Below are positions 8,741 to 16,400 of a stretch of DNA of 64,000 nt, piece after piece. The DNA is from Hymenobacter monticola. GTDB lineage: Bacteria > Bacteroidota > Bacteroidia > Cytophagales > Hymenobacteraceae. The notes under the pieces are model-generated. The model worked only from the letters and a program-made list of their open reading frames with translations, ran no database searches and was not told the origin of the DNA. Location of the stretch: contig NZ_CP094534.1 of the NCBI RefSeq assembly GCF_022811645.1, forward strand, positions 620,001-684,000. The letters run 5' to 3'. The position numbers were made by a program, and so were the translations under genes. Each line of letters starts with the position of its first letter. The stretch's first letter is position 1.

Positions 8741-9718
8741 GTGAAAAAATACGGTTACGCTCTGCTGATTTGTTTGCCCCTGGTGTTTGTGGCCTACCGG
8801 GCGCAGGCCTGGGGCTTTTTTGGGCACCGGCTGCTCAACCGGCTGGCGGTGTACACCTTGCCACCGGGCATGATAGGCTTCTACAAGGCCAACATCGACT
8901 ACCTGACGGTGAACGCCACGCGGCCCGACTCGCGCCGCAGCATTGTGCCCGACGAGGCGCCCAAGCACTTTCTGGACGTGGACCGCTACGGCGACAGCGC
9001 CGAATACAAGCTGCCGCGCAAGTACGCCGACGCCGTGGCCCGCTACGGCGAGGACTCGCTGCAGCGCCACGGCATTGTGCCCTGGAACGTGGTGACCATG
9101 AAAAACCAGCTCACCGCCGCCTTCAAGGCCAAGGACACCGACCGCATTCTGCGCCTCTCGGCCGATATGGGGCACTACGTGGCCGATGCCTGCGTGCCGC
9201 TGCACACCACCAAGAACTACAACGGCCAGCTCACCGGCCAGCGCGGCATTCACGGGCTGTGGGAGTCGCGCCTGCCCGAGCTATTGAGCTCTGATTACGA
9301 CCTGTTTACCGGCAAGGCCGAATACATGGCGAACCCGACCGACGCCATCTGGGCGGCCGTGATTCGCTCGCACGCAGCCGTCGATTCGGTGCTGCTGTTT
9401 GAGAAGCAGCTAACGGCCCAGATGTCGGGCGACCAGAAATACGGCTACGAGCAGCGCGGCAACAACACCGTGCGGGCCTACTCGCGCGAGTTCAGCCGGG
9501 CCTACCACGCCAAGCTCAACGGGCAGGTGGAGCGCCAGATGCGCTACGCGGCGTCCCTCATCGGCGACTTCTGGTTTACCTGCTGGGTCGACGGCGGCTC
9601 ACCCGACCTGCGCCAGCTACCCCGCACACCCTCCGAAAAAGAGCAGCTGCGCCTGGAGCAGGAGGCCAAGCAAACTGCCGTGGCCCCCACGCGGGTAGTG
9701 CCGGGCCACGACGAGTAA
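8741..9718 (+). CDS. Secreted zinc-dependent phospholipase C / S1-P1 nuclease-like protein
   Basis: 325 aa from a GTG at 8741. The signal sequence ends in RAQA, so cleavage would leave Trp24 as the first mature residue (WGFFGH). In the phospholipase C/P1 nuclease superfamily the free amino group of an N-terminal Trp binds zinc, and His29 would be the next ligand. Further ligand-like motifs follow: HFLDVDRYG, HYVADACVPLH and GIHGLWESRLPEL. The last is characteristic of the Bacteroidota branch. The protein is expected to be periplasmic or extracellular and to cleave phosphodiesters; lipid versus nucleic acid cannot be decided. It converges on the KirBac gene. Confidence 0.8.
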   Translation: MKKYGYALLICLPLVFVAYRAQAWGFFGHRLLNRLAVYTLPPGMIGFYKANIDYLTVNATRPDSRRSIVPDEAPKHFLDVDRYGDSAEYKLPRKYADAVARYGEDSLQRHGIVPWNVVTMKNQLTAAFKAKDTDRILRLSADMGHYVADACVPLHTTKNYNGQLTGQRGIHGLWESRLPELLSSDYDLFTGKAEYMANPTDAIWAAVIRSHAAVDSVLLFEKQLTAQMSGDQKYGYEQRGNNTVRAYSREFSRAYHAKLNGQVERQMRYAASLIGDFWFTCWVDGGSPDLRQLPRTPSEKEQLRLEQEAKQTAVAPTRVVPGHDE

Positions 9719-9733
9719 GCGGACTGGCTTATA

Positions 9734-9766
9734 CTGTCATGTACGAGCGCAGCGAAGCAATGACAG
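9734..9766. terminator. Short hairpin between convergent genes
   Basis: CTGTCAT (9734-9740) pairs with ATGACAG (9760-9766). The loop contains GAGCGCAGCGAAG, the core of the inverted repeat at 8584, so this looks like a shrunken copy of that family. It lies between the stops at 9718 and 9785. Confidence 0.45.
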
Positions 9767-9784
9767 GCATTACCATGCCGGGCT

Positions 9785-10696
9785 TCAATTCAACGGTTCC
9801 GTGGTGTGGACTTCGTCCAGGTTGACGACGGCGATGCCGTCGTCGGCTACTTCGTAGGCCCGAATGAAGCGGCGGTGCCACTCAATCTCGTCGTGGGTGT
9901 AGGAGTTACGGGCGTGCACGTCTTGGGCAAAGGTGTCGTCGTAGCCCTTTAGCTGCACGATGACTTCGATGCCCAGCCGGGCGTAGTCGTGGGCCTGCAG
10001 CCCGTAGAGCGGGCTCTCGGGGGTAATGTCGTGCACCAGCGTCCAGGTGAGGGGAAAAAAGCTGATGGCGCTACGCTCCAGGGGCAGCAGGTCGTAGCGC
10101 TGGTCGAGGGTGGCTTCGTCCACGGTTTTGAGGATGACGCGGGCCTGCAGGTCGATGAGGATGCTGTTGCGCAGGTTGGCGATGCGGAACTGCAGGCAGG
10201 GTGTGGCATCGGCCCGGCGGCTGATGAGGGCCGTGCGGCTGAACAGGATGCGTGCCGTGGGCCGCGAAAACCGCCCGTAGAGCAAGCCCGTGGCCAGCGC
10301 AAACGTGAGCACGCCCACCAATGCCTCCACGCTGGAGAGAAAGCCCGAGCCGTTGCTGCCGGGGTACACGTGCCCGTAGCCAACGGAGGTGAAGGTTTGG
10401 ATGGAGAAAAACAGGGCGCTGAGAAAGTCCTGCCACCAGCCGTGCGGGGCGGCCACGCCGGGCAGGTCGTCGAGCCCCAGCGCAATGTAAGCCAGGGCGA
10501 AACCGACGTTCAACACCGTGAAAAACACCACCACAATGCCGATGAACGGCCACCACGGCATGGTGATGAGCCATTGGTAAGGGTCGTGCTGGTGCGGGCC
10601 GCCGCGCCGCCGCACGTTGAAAGTGCCGTCGTGGTTGATGGCGCGCTGGGTGCGGCGCGAGAATTTTTCGCCAATGCCGGGGTCGAGCGTGGGCAT
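9785..10696 (-). CDS. Inward-rectifier potassium channel (KirBac type)
   Basis: 303 aa. An N-terminal slide-helix segment (DPYQWLITMPWW) precedes TM1 (about 51-73). The pore helix and selectivity filter are FFSIQTFTSVGYGH (filter SVGYG, 104-108), followed by TM2 (about 122-141). The rest is the cytoplasmic beta-rich Kir domain, with PCLQFRIANLRNS matching its start. This is the usual KirBac architecture and length. It would act as a tetramer in the inner membrane and conduct K+ in a way gated by its cytoplasmic domain and lipids. It is a single-gene unit; no partner is seen nearby. Confidence 0.93.
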   Translation of the reverse strand: MPTLDPGIGEKFSRRTQRAINHDGTFNVRRRGGPHQHDPYQWLITMPWWPFIGIVVVFFTVLNVGFALAYIALGLDDLPGVAAPHGWWQDFLSALFFSIQTFTSVGYGHVYPGSNGSGFLSSVEALVGVLTFALATGLLYGRFSRPTARILFSRTALISRRADATPCLQFRIANLRNSILIDLQARVILKTVDEATLDQRYDLLPLERSAISFFPLTWTLVHDITPESPLYGLQAHDYARLGIEVIVQLKGYDDTFAQDVHARNSYTHDEIEWHRRFIRAYEVADDGIAVVNLDEVHTTEPLN

Positions 10697-10881
10697 GCTA
10701 GGGGAGTTGATGATAAGCCTACGGCAAAGGAAAGGCAGTCCATCGCAACGGTCCGAATGAAAGCAGGAGCGGCGGCTCGCGATGAGGGAGTTCTTTTGGC
10801 TGCCCTTCTGAGCAGGGGCTTATCGACGAGCTACCTGTGCCCATTTCCAAAGGTGTTCCCAGGGTGAGCGCCGGCCCGCCG

Positions 10882-11478
10882 CTATTGCTGGGTGAGGTAG
10901 ATTCGGTACGGCGATTCCTTCCCGACCACTCGCAGTGAACCGGCCACCAGTGGAAGACTTTCGCCCTGTTCGTAGCGGGGTTTGGCGCCGATGGGAGCGA
11001 AAAACCACAGCGCGGCCACGGGGTAGGGCATGCCGAGCAGGACGAGGTAATGAAAGAACTGCCGGCCGCGCTGGCCGGGGCCGACGCCGAGCAGCAGCAC
11101 CCCTATCCCCACCAGCGGGCCGCCCAGGAGTAGCGCCAGCGCCAATTCCTCCCCCTCATATTCCGGCTCGTAATAGACGGTCTCGCTTATCCAGCGCTCC
11201 TCGCGCACGTAGCTCACGGTGTGGGCGCGCTCATATACGGCCGTTTTTACACCTGCCGCCAAGAGCAAGCAGCCCAGCAGCAGGGCCGGGGCCAGCCAGG
11301 AGCGCAGGGCCCGTTCCGCGTACACCCACCGGGCGTAATAAACCAGCAGCCCGACCGAAGCCAACAGGATGAATACGGTTCGGGCGGCCTGGGCAATTGG
11401 CTCCCAGAACCATACGAGCAAAGCCACTCCCAGCAGGCCACTCAACAGGCCGAACACCAGCCGCTCATTTGAAGTCAT
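10882..11478 (-). CDS. Hypothetical membrane protein
   Basis: 198 aa from the ATG at 11478 (MTSNERLVFG); a longer frame begins 30 codons upstream but adds no conserved or membrane sequence. About five hydrophobic segments are visible: LVFGLLSGLLGVALLVWF, TVFILLASVGLLVYY, LAPALLLGCLLLAAG, LALALLLGGPLVGIGVLLLG and FHYLVLLGMPYPVAALWFF. An acidic and aromatic loop (REERWISETVYYEPEYEGEE) separates the third and fourth. I do not recognise a family. It is flanked by genes on the same strand with gaps of about 185 bp on each side, so probably its own transcript. Confidence 0.6.
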   Translation of the reverse strand: MTSNERLVFGLLSGLLGVALLVWFWEPIAQAARTVFILLASVGLLVYYARWVYAERALRSWLAPALLLGCLLLAAGVKTAVYERAHTVSYVREERWISETVYYEPEYEGEELALALLLGGPLVGIGVLLLGVGPGQRGRQFFHYLVLLGMPYPVAALWFFAPIGAKPRYEQGESLPLVAGSLRVVGKESPYRIYLTQQ

Positions 11479-11665
11479 AAAAACACTCGATTCGGGATGA
11501 GGCAAAGCAAAAGCTATTCGCGGCAACCTGCCTTGCGGCGCACGCCGGTGGTGCAAACAGTGCCTCAATAGCCTCCCGCTTGGTGAATAAAAGAAGAGCT
11601 AAGCCGTGGCCCAACCACAGGACGCCCTGGGCTCCTTCCGCCGTTCATTACGGGGCCTGCCGCCC

Positions 11666-12646
11666 TCATGCGCGACGTGGCAGCTTACTTTCAACCAGTT
11701 CCAGCTCGCTCTGAAGAATATCCGTCATCAGGTAGTGCGCCCACAGCCGGGCATACCAGTTGAAAGGCGTGTTGATGTAAAACCGGCTCGACAGCGTGAG
11801 CCGGGTGCCGCCACCGGGCAAGGATTCCAACTCGTAGACGTCCTCCAGAATGTCGAGGTGTTTTCCGCCAATCAAGATGTGCTCGTCCATGACCGCCGGG
11901 GGAATGGCGTTGGGATTGGCGTCGACGCGCAGGACCAGTAAGCGCGCGGGCTGGTACTGGGTAATCGTTTCGTCGAAGTACAGGCCCTTTTCGTAGTAAG
12001 CCGTTCGTTTGCCGCCCACGCTCCGGGCATCCAGCGTGGTGCTCTTGTGTTTGGGAAACCCCAGCAGTGCGGAAACCGACATTTTGCTGGTGGGCGCACT
12101 CATCGCATGGCTAGTGGTCAATTGCTGCCAGACTTCTGCCGCGGGCGCGTTGAGGATGACGGCCCTTTGGATAACCATTTCCTGGGGTGCCGACGCCTTC
12201 TCCCCTTCTACCAGGCCCAGCGCCAAGGGCATCGCAACCAGCAGCGACACGTTCAAGGTGTTGGGCCGCTGCCATTTATTTTCATCCGAATCGTTTGGAC
12301 CGCCGGACCTAGCGTTGCGCACGTGGTAGGCAATCAGGCCCCCAATGCCCGCGAACGTCGCGAAAATCGGGAAAATCATAATCCAGCAAATCGAGCCCTC
12401 TATCTTCAACAGAATCGTTACCAGGAGCACAATCAAGCTGGTGAGCCAGGGCTTGAAGAAGGCGGCGGTGCCGGAGGTCGTTTTGGCGGCCGGCATCAGA
12501 ATGATGGTCAGAAACCCAATGACCACCGGCACCAAAAACAGGAACGTGACGCTCATGATTTCCATCAAGCCGTTGGCGGAACCAAAAAACAGTCGAATAA
12601 CTAACCCGTACACGGCGGCGAAGGCGGCAGCAAACACGAACTTCAT
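11666..12646 (-). CDS. Membrane-anchored SRPBCC (START-like) domain protein
   Basis: 326 aa. The N-terminal 110 residues hold about four transmembrane helices (segments FAAAFAAVYGLVIRLFF, VTFLFLVPVVIGFLTII, LTSLIVLLVTILL and CWIMIFPIFATFAGIGGLIAY). Residues about 160-320 look like an SRPBCC ligand-binding domain: it opens RAVILNAPAAEVWQQL and has the late segment TRLTLSSRFYINTPFNWYARLW. Such domains bind hydrophobic ligands. It is the last gene of a four-gene minus-strand unit, 11 bp after the metallophosphoesterase. The fusion of four helices to a SRPBCC domain is uncommon. Function unknown. Confidence 0.72.
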   Translation of the reverse strand: MKFVFAAAFAAVYGLVIRLFFGSANGLMEIMSVTFLFLVPVVIGFLTIILMPAAKTTSGTAAFFKPWLTSLIVLLVTILLKIEGSICWIMIFPIFATFAGIGGLIAYHVRNARSGGPNDSDENKWQRPNTLNVSLLVAMPLALGLVEGEKASAPQEMVIQRAVILNAPAAEVWQQLTTSHAMSAPTSKMSVSALLGFPKHKSTTLDARSVGGKRTAYYEKGLYFDETITQYQPARLLVLRVDANPNAIPPAVMDEHILIGGKHLDILEDVYELESLPGGGTRLTLSSRFYINTPFNWYARLWAHYLMTDILQSELELVESKLPRRA

Positions 12647-12657
12647 GGCACTTTTAA

Positions 12658-13377
12658 TTAGGGACGTTGGGAATGGGGTTTGACGGTGACGAACACGACG
12701 TCTTTTTTGCAGTTATAGCGCAGGGGCAGCGTGTCGCCCAAGCCTTTGCTAATCAAATACAGGCAATTGCCGACCGTGGTCTTTAGCCTGTTCCACCGAT
12801 AGAATAAGCGGCCCGGAAACAGGCCTTGGCCCGAACGCCACAGCACCACCTGGCTGCCGTGCAAATGGCCAGCAAAGGCCAGTTCGTACCGGCCGGGAAG
12901 CGCCGCTACGTCCACGGGCTGGTGCAAGCACAACACGCTGAAATCGACGTCTTCGGGCCGGTCACTCGTGCCGTTGTTCGTGATTTGAACCCGGCGGCCG
13001 TCCAGGCAAATCCGGACGGGCTCATCCGCCAGCCACACGAGGTGGTTTGCTTCGACCAGCTGCTTGATTTTCTGCACACCGAAAAAAACGTCGTGATTGC
13101 CGGCGATGACGAAGACGTTTTCCCGCCCCGCGATGAACTCCACAAACCGGGTGAAGTGCCGAAATCCAGCGGCGCTGTCCACGTAGTCGCCGCCCAGCAG
13201 CAGCACGCGGGGGTTCAACCGGTCGATTGTTGCCATCAGCCTGGCCACGGTGGGGCCGCTGAACCCGGTCAGGTGCAAGTCGGAGAGGTACAGCACGGTG
13301 AAGGCCCTGCCCGCCGCGACGGTGCACACTTCTTCCCGCACCTCAAAGTCGTGGTTGTATCCGATTTCTAACTTCAT
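12658..13377 (-). CDS. Calcineurin-like metallophosphoesterase
   Basis: 239 aa. All dimetal ligand motifs are present: SDLHL (Asp33, His35), GGDYVD (Asp64), GNHD (93-96) and AGHLHGSQV (170-174). The layout resembles the YaeI/LpxH-like branch, but there is no N-terminal membrane helix or signal peptide. Substrate may be a phospholipid, nucleotide or phosphoprotein; not decidable. Its 5' end overlaps the preceding membrane-protein gene by 35 bp and its 3' end is 11 bp from the SRPBCC gene, so translation is probably coupled within the operon. Confidence 0.88.
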   Translation of the reverse strand: MKLEIGYNHDFEVREEVCTVAAGRAFTVLYLSDLHLTGFSGPTVARLMATIDRLNPRVLLLGGDYVDSAAGFRHFTRFVEFIAGRENVFVIAGNHDVFFGVQKIKQLVEANHLVWLADEPVRICLDGRRVQITNNGTSDRPEDVDFSVLCLHQPVDVAALPGRYELAFAGHLHGSQVVLWRSGQGLFPGRLFYRWNRLKTTVGNCLYLISKGLGDTLPLRYNCKKDVVFVTVKPHSQRP

Positions 13378-13885
13378 GCTGGTACCAGAGAAGGACAGAC
13401 AAACAGCCGATGTGCCACCGACGCAGCGGCTGCCGCCGGTTTAGCAGCCCCGACAGCATGAAAACGCCAATGGCCAGCACCCAAATCAAGGCCCTGGCCA
13501 GGCCGATTCGGTGCGTTTCCCGGATGCTGGTTCGCAGTGGGTTCCTGGCCCGGTCGAGCAGCAAAGGAAACAGAAACAGGAAATGCACCTCCACCAGGTA
13601 GAAAACTAGCACCGCCAGCGGCGTCAGCAGTAAGCTCACCTTGCCCAGCGCCCAGAGCGCGCCGGCGAAGGCCAGCAAGCTGAGGCCGTATTTTAAGCCG
13701 CCGTATAATCCAAAACGGGTGGCGGCGTCAAACCCTGAGTTGGTTTTTGGCCCGTTTTCCGGCAGTTGCTCGAACATCCACCGCGCCCCCGTGGCAAAAA
13801 TGCGGTGGGAAAACACCTGCTGCATCTGATGGGGCTGCCGATTGAATTGCCGTGCGGCTTGGGCAATCAGGGCCTTGACGGTCAT
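13343..13885 (-). CDS. Uncharacterised membrane protein of the phosphoesterase operon
   Basis: 180 aa from the ATG at 13885 (MTVKALIAQAARQFNRQ); the longer open frame would run through the upstream gene. The N-terminal 65 residues are soluble and rich in Arg, Gln and Phe. Then come three hydrophobic stretches (LSLLAFAGALWALG, LLLTPLAVLVFYLVEVHFLFLFPLLL and ALIWVLAIGVFMLSGLL) and a basic tail. I recognise no family. It starts 4 bp after the upstream gene ends and overlaps the phosphoesterase start by 35 bp. Confidence 0.6.
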   Translation of the reverse strand: MTVKALIAQAARQFNRQPHQMQQVFSHRIFATGARWMFEQLPENGPKTNSGFDAATRFGLYGGLKYGLSLLAFAGALWALGKVSLLLTPLAVLVFYLVEVHFLFLFPLLLDRARNPLRTSIRETHRIGLARALIWVLAIGVFMLSGLLNRRQPLRRWHIGCLSVLLWYQHEVRNRIQPRL

Positions 13886-13889
13886 GTTC

Positions 13890-14396
13890 TTAGCAGAAGA
13901 TGAAATGAAACCAGGCCAGCCAGGCAATGCCGTTGCCGAACACGAGCATGCGATGGTAGGCGTTTTCCACCCGCCCGCAGCGTTTGATGTGGAAAACAAA
14001 CTCGTCGTAACTGATGGCCACCACGGTGTAAATCAGAACCACCAGGATGGGAATTAACCAAAGCGTGGGCTTAGGATGCATCATGGCCCCCCACATGAGC
14101 ACAAACATCGGCACCCCGCCCAGCCCCAGGGCCGCGGCCTCGGCGTCGCGCTCCTTCTTGGGAATTTTCATGTTGAGGGGGCTGCGGTGGTAGCGCCAAT
14201 CCAATGCCCCGCCGAGGGTGGCCACCCCGCCCGCCACGGCCACCACCAGAAACTGCCACGGCAGGTAGGGCCATTCGCTGGCCAGTTTTAAGTGGTCGCT
14301 CCCGCGAAACGCCAGCAACAGGGCCCCAAATAAAACGGGGGGAACAAAGAGCAGAACCAAAGAAACGTATTGGCGGTACGGCTGGAAGTGGGGCAT
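13890..14396 (-). CDS. Uncharacterised four-helix membrane protein, first gene of operon
   Basis: 168 aa. Hydrophobic segments are VSLVLLFVPPVLFGALLLAF, LPWQFLVVAVAGGVATLGGAL, GLGGVPMFVLMWGAMM and LWLIPILVVLIYTVVAI, with a final aromatic stretch IAWLAWFHFIFC. A conserved-looking polar loop DWRYHRSPLNMKIPKKERDAE lies in the middle. No family recognised. It is the promoter-proximal gene of the unit 14396-11666 and has a very good promoter about 130 bp upstream. Confidence 0.6.
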   Translation of the reverse strand: MPHFQPYRQYVSLVLLFVPPVLFGALLLAFRGSDHLKLASEWPYLPWQFLVVAVAGGVATLGGALDWRYHRSPLNMKIPKKERDAEAAALGLGGVPMFVLMWGAMMHPKPTLWLIPILVVLIYTVVAISYDEFVFHIKRCGRVENAYHRMLVFGNGIAWLAWFHFIFC

Positions 14397-14757
14397 TTCT
14401 TAAGATATTACGAACGTCATCTAAAGCGCAGGCGCATCAATGGAATAGCCGGCCTTCCTGGTGAACGGCCCGGTTCAGCCACCAAGGGAGAATTGGTGTC
14501 AATTGGCGCGGAAAGCCAACGAAACAAAGCTACTATAAAGAACTTTGTATTACAAAGTAAATTATTTTGTTTTAGGCACTGGCGTCGCTCGTGCACGGCT
14601 TATAAACCATGTAGCAAGCACGCTGTCAATATATTACACCAAACCCACCATTGCTGCTTTTGCTCATGAACTTCTCTGACCTGTCCCTATGAAACCCTGC
14701 CGTGGTTGGGCGCATGCAACGTGACCGTGGCCGGGTGAGGGCTCCCCGCTTCTGCTG
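14397..14757. other. Intergenic region with operon promoter
   Basis: 361 bp. Apart from the promoter at 14525-14556 I see no gene. The stretch 14530-14580 is AT-rich; the rest is ordinary composition. Confidence 0.6.
14525..14556 (-). promoter_or_regulatory. Consensus Bacteroidota promoter
   Basis: On the minus strand TTTG (14556-14553) is followed after exactly 20 bp by TAGCTTTG (14532-14525), a full match to the TTTG-N19/20-TAnnTTTG promoter of Bacteroidota. Transcription would start near 14518 and give a leader of about 120 nt before the gene at 14396. Confidence 0.75.
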
Positions 14758-15159
14758 TTAGGAAGTAACGGCTGTCCAAGGCGTAAGCTTCCCGGGTGAG
14801 CACGCCTTCGCGAGTTCGAGCAGAGCCTCCTCCACGGATGCGCCGCTGGTCAGCAAGGGGTGCTGGGCGCGCACGGCCGGGTTGTATTCCAGAAAGTTCA
14901 CCAGAAACCAGCCGTCAATCCCGGCGCACCCGCCTTCTTTGGCGTAATCAAAATCCACTTCGAGTCCGGGCATTGTCACCAAGCAGCCCGCGCCGTGAAA
15001 AGCGTACCGAAACTGCTGGTGCGCGTCCAAGTAGCCGGTTCGGCGCCGCTGGAAACCTGGCTCTTGGGCCGACTTGGCGTTTAACAAGGCCACGGCCCGA
15101 AACACCGCGGCTTGGTAGGCGTGAATCAGGCGGACGACTTGTTGCTTAACCGGGTGCAT
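14758..15159 (-). CDS. Hypothetical protein, 133 aa
   Basis: Start taken at the ATG at 15159 (MHPVKQQVVRLIHAYQ); the upstream codons overlap the next gene region. It is a soluble protein with a helical N-terminus, a middle segment LEVDFDYAKEGGCAGIDGWF and C-terminal LEELAKACSPGKL-like helices. No signal peptide and no family I can name with certainty; the GIDGWFL region recalls small uncharacterised proteins found singly in Bacteroidota. It is 70 bp downstream of the small coiled-coil gene on the same strand. Confidence 0.5.
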   Translation of the reverse strand: MHPVKQQVVRLIHAYQAAVFRAVALLNAKSAQEPGFQRRRTGYLDAHQQFRYAFHGAGCLVTMPGLEVDFDYAKEGGCAGIDGWFLVNFLEYNPAVRAQHPLLTSGASVEEALLELAKACSPGKLTPWTAVTS

Positions 15160-15229
15160 GGGACAAGAGAGGCTTGGTTCAGTCAAAGGGTCTGACCATC
15201 TGACCAGAAGAAAAAGCGTTTCAGATGGG

Positions 15230-15535
15230 CTATTGCTTGCCGTCAATCAGAGCGTGTACTTTTTGCGGAACTTCAATCCCCTCGGGTCTCCACCACAGCC
15301 CCCAAAAATCGATGGCAGTTTCATCCGGCAGCAGCAGTTCCCATTCCTTCAGCAGTTCTTCGGCATCCTCGCCTGCGTTCATGCACATATGCGTCCGTGG
15401 CGGTGGGCAATACTGATTCCACATGCCCACCACGACCCCAAGGGCGTGGTAGAGTTGCTTCTCCCGTTCGGCCAGTTTCGCTTTCAAGGCATCGTTTTCG
15501 ACTTGTAAAGCAGCGAGGGTTGGGATTGCTTCCAT
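15230..15535 (-). CDS. Small coiled-coil hypothetical protein
   Basis: 101 aa from the ATG at 15535 (MEAIPTLAALQVENDAL). The first 35 residues form a heptad-like helix (LQVENDALKAKLAEREKQLY). The rest contains two Cys (NQYCPPPRTHMCMNAGEDAEE) and an acidic and aromatic C-terminus (DFWGLWWRPEGIEVP). No family recognised. A TATCTTGG-like -7 box (15546-15539) ends 3 bp before the ATG, which would make the transcript leaderless. Confidence 0.45.
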   Translation of the reverse strand: MEAIPTLAALQVENDALKAKLAEREKQLYHALGVVVGMWNQYCPPPRTHMCMNAGEDAEELLKEWELLLPDETAIDFWGLWWRPEGIEVPQKVHALIDGKQ

Positions 15536-15729
15536 ATTCCAAGATAAGATAGCCTCATGCCGTATACCGCAACGGTGAGTTAACCGCATGTTGGCGGAGC
15601 CGGCCCAACCAGGAGACCCCAACGCGCAACTGCACTGCAATAGTAAAGCTGAACCATCGGCCGGGTTGCACAGTAGAGAGCGCAGGCGTTCAATCAATCC
15701 GCCACCCCTCTCCTCCTCGCTCGACCTCT

Positions 15730-16104
15730 ATGAAAGGCGTTTATTCCCTCATCCTGCTCACCATTTCTAACCTGTTCATGACGTTTGCCTGGTACGGACA
15801 CCTGCACTTGTTCAAGAAAATGGCCTGGTTTGCCAAGCTGGGGCTGGTGGGCGTCATTCTGGTGAGCTGGGGGCTGGCCTTGTTCGAGTACGTGTTTCAG
15901 GTACCGGCCAACCGGCTGGGGTTTGAGGAAAACGGTGGGCCGTTCAGCCTGTTCCAGCTCAAGGTCATTCAGGAGGTCATTTCGCTCGCCGTGTTCACGC
16001 TGTGCGCCGTGTTCGTGTTCAAAACCGACAAGCTGGGCTGGAACCACCTCGTGGGCTTCGGGCTGCTGGTGGCGGCTGTGTATGTGATTTTCAAGAAGTG
16101 GTGA
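15730..16104 (+). CDS. DUF486 / DMT-like small membrane protein
   Basis: 124 aa, the normal length of DUF486 proteins, which are distant relatives of the drug/metabolite transporter superfamily. Four hydrophobic helices are visible, and the motifs SNLFMTFAWYGHL, SWGLALFEYVFQVPANRLG and the C-terminal VGFGLLVAAVYVIFKKW are typical. Inner membrane. Substrate unknown. It appears to be a single gene; a small hairpin (16144-16166) follows the stop. Confidence 0.9.
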   Translation: MKGVYSLILLTISNLFMTFAWYGHLHLFKKMAWFAKLGLVGVILVSWGLALFEYVFQVPANRLGFEENGGPFSLFQLKVIQEVISLAVFTLCAVFVFKTDKLGWNHLVGFGLLVAAVYVIFKKW

Positions 16105-16143
16105 GCCAAAGGCGGCAAGTGCGCTTTGGATAGCCGTAGCTCT

Positions 16144-16166
16144 TTCAGGCGGCCTTTGCGCCTGAA
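16144..16166 (+). terminator. Possible hairpin terminator after DUF486 gene
   Basis: TTCAGGCG (16144-16151) pairs with CGCCTGAA (16159-16166) around a 7-nt loop, 40 bp after the stop at 16104. No T-run follows, so this is weak. Confidence 0.3.
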
Positions 16167-16400
16167 CCTCAGGTGCAAGCTGCACCCGCCCGCTGGCCCG
16201 CTGCCGTTATGTTGGGCCAAGGCAGCAATGCCGTTGCCAGACCTGCAGCAGTCGCCGTTTTCGCCCCTACTTTACTGCGATTTATAATACTGATAATCAA
16301 CCGGTATCTTATTGTCTACGGCCAATAAAAACCTAGCGACCCGGCCCGGCGTACCAGCCGCAGCGGCGTGGCTCTGCACGGCACGGTTTTTCTGCATTTT

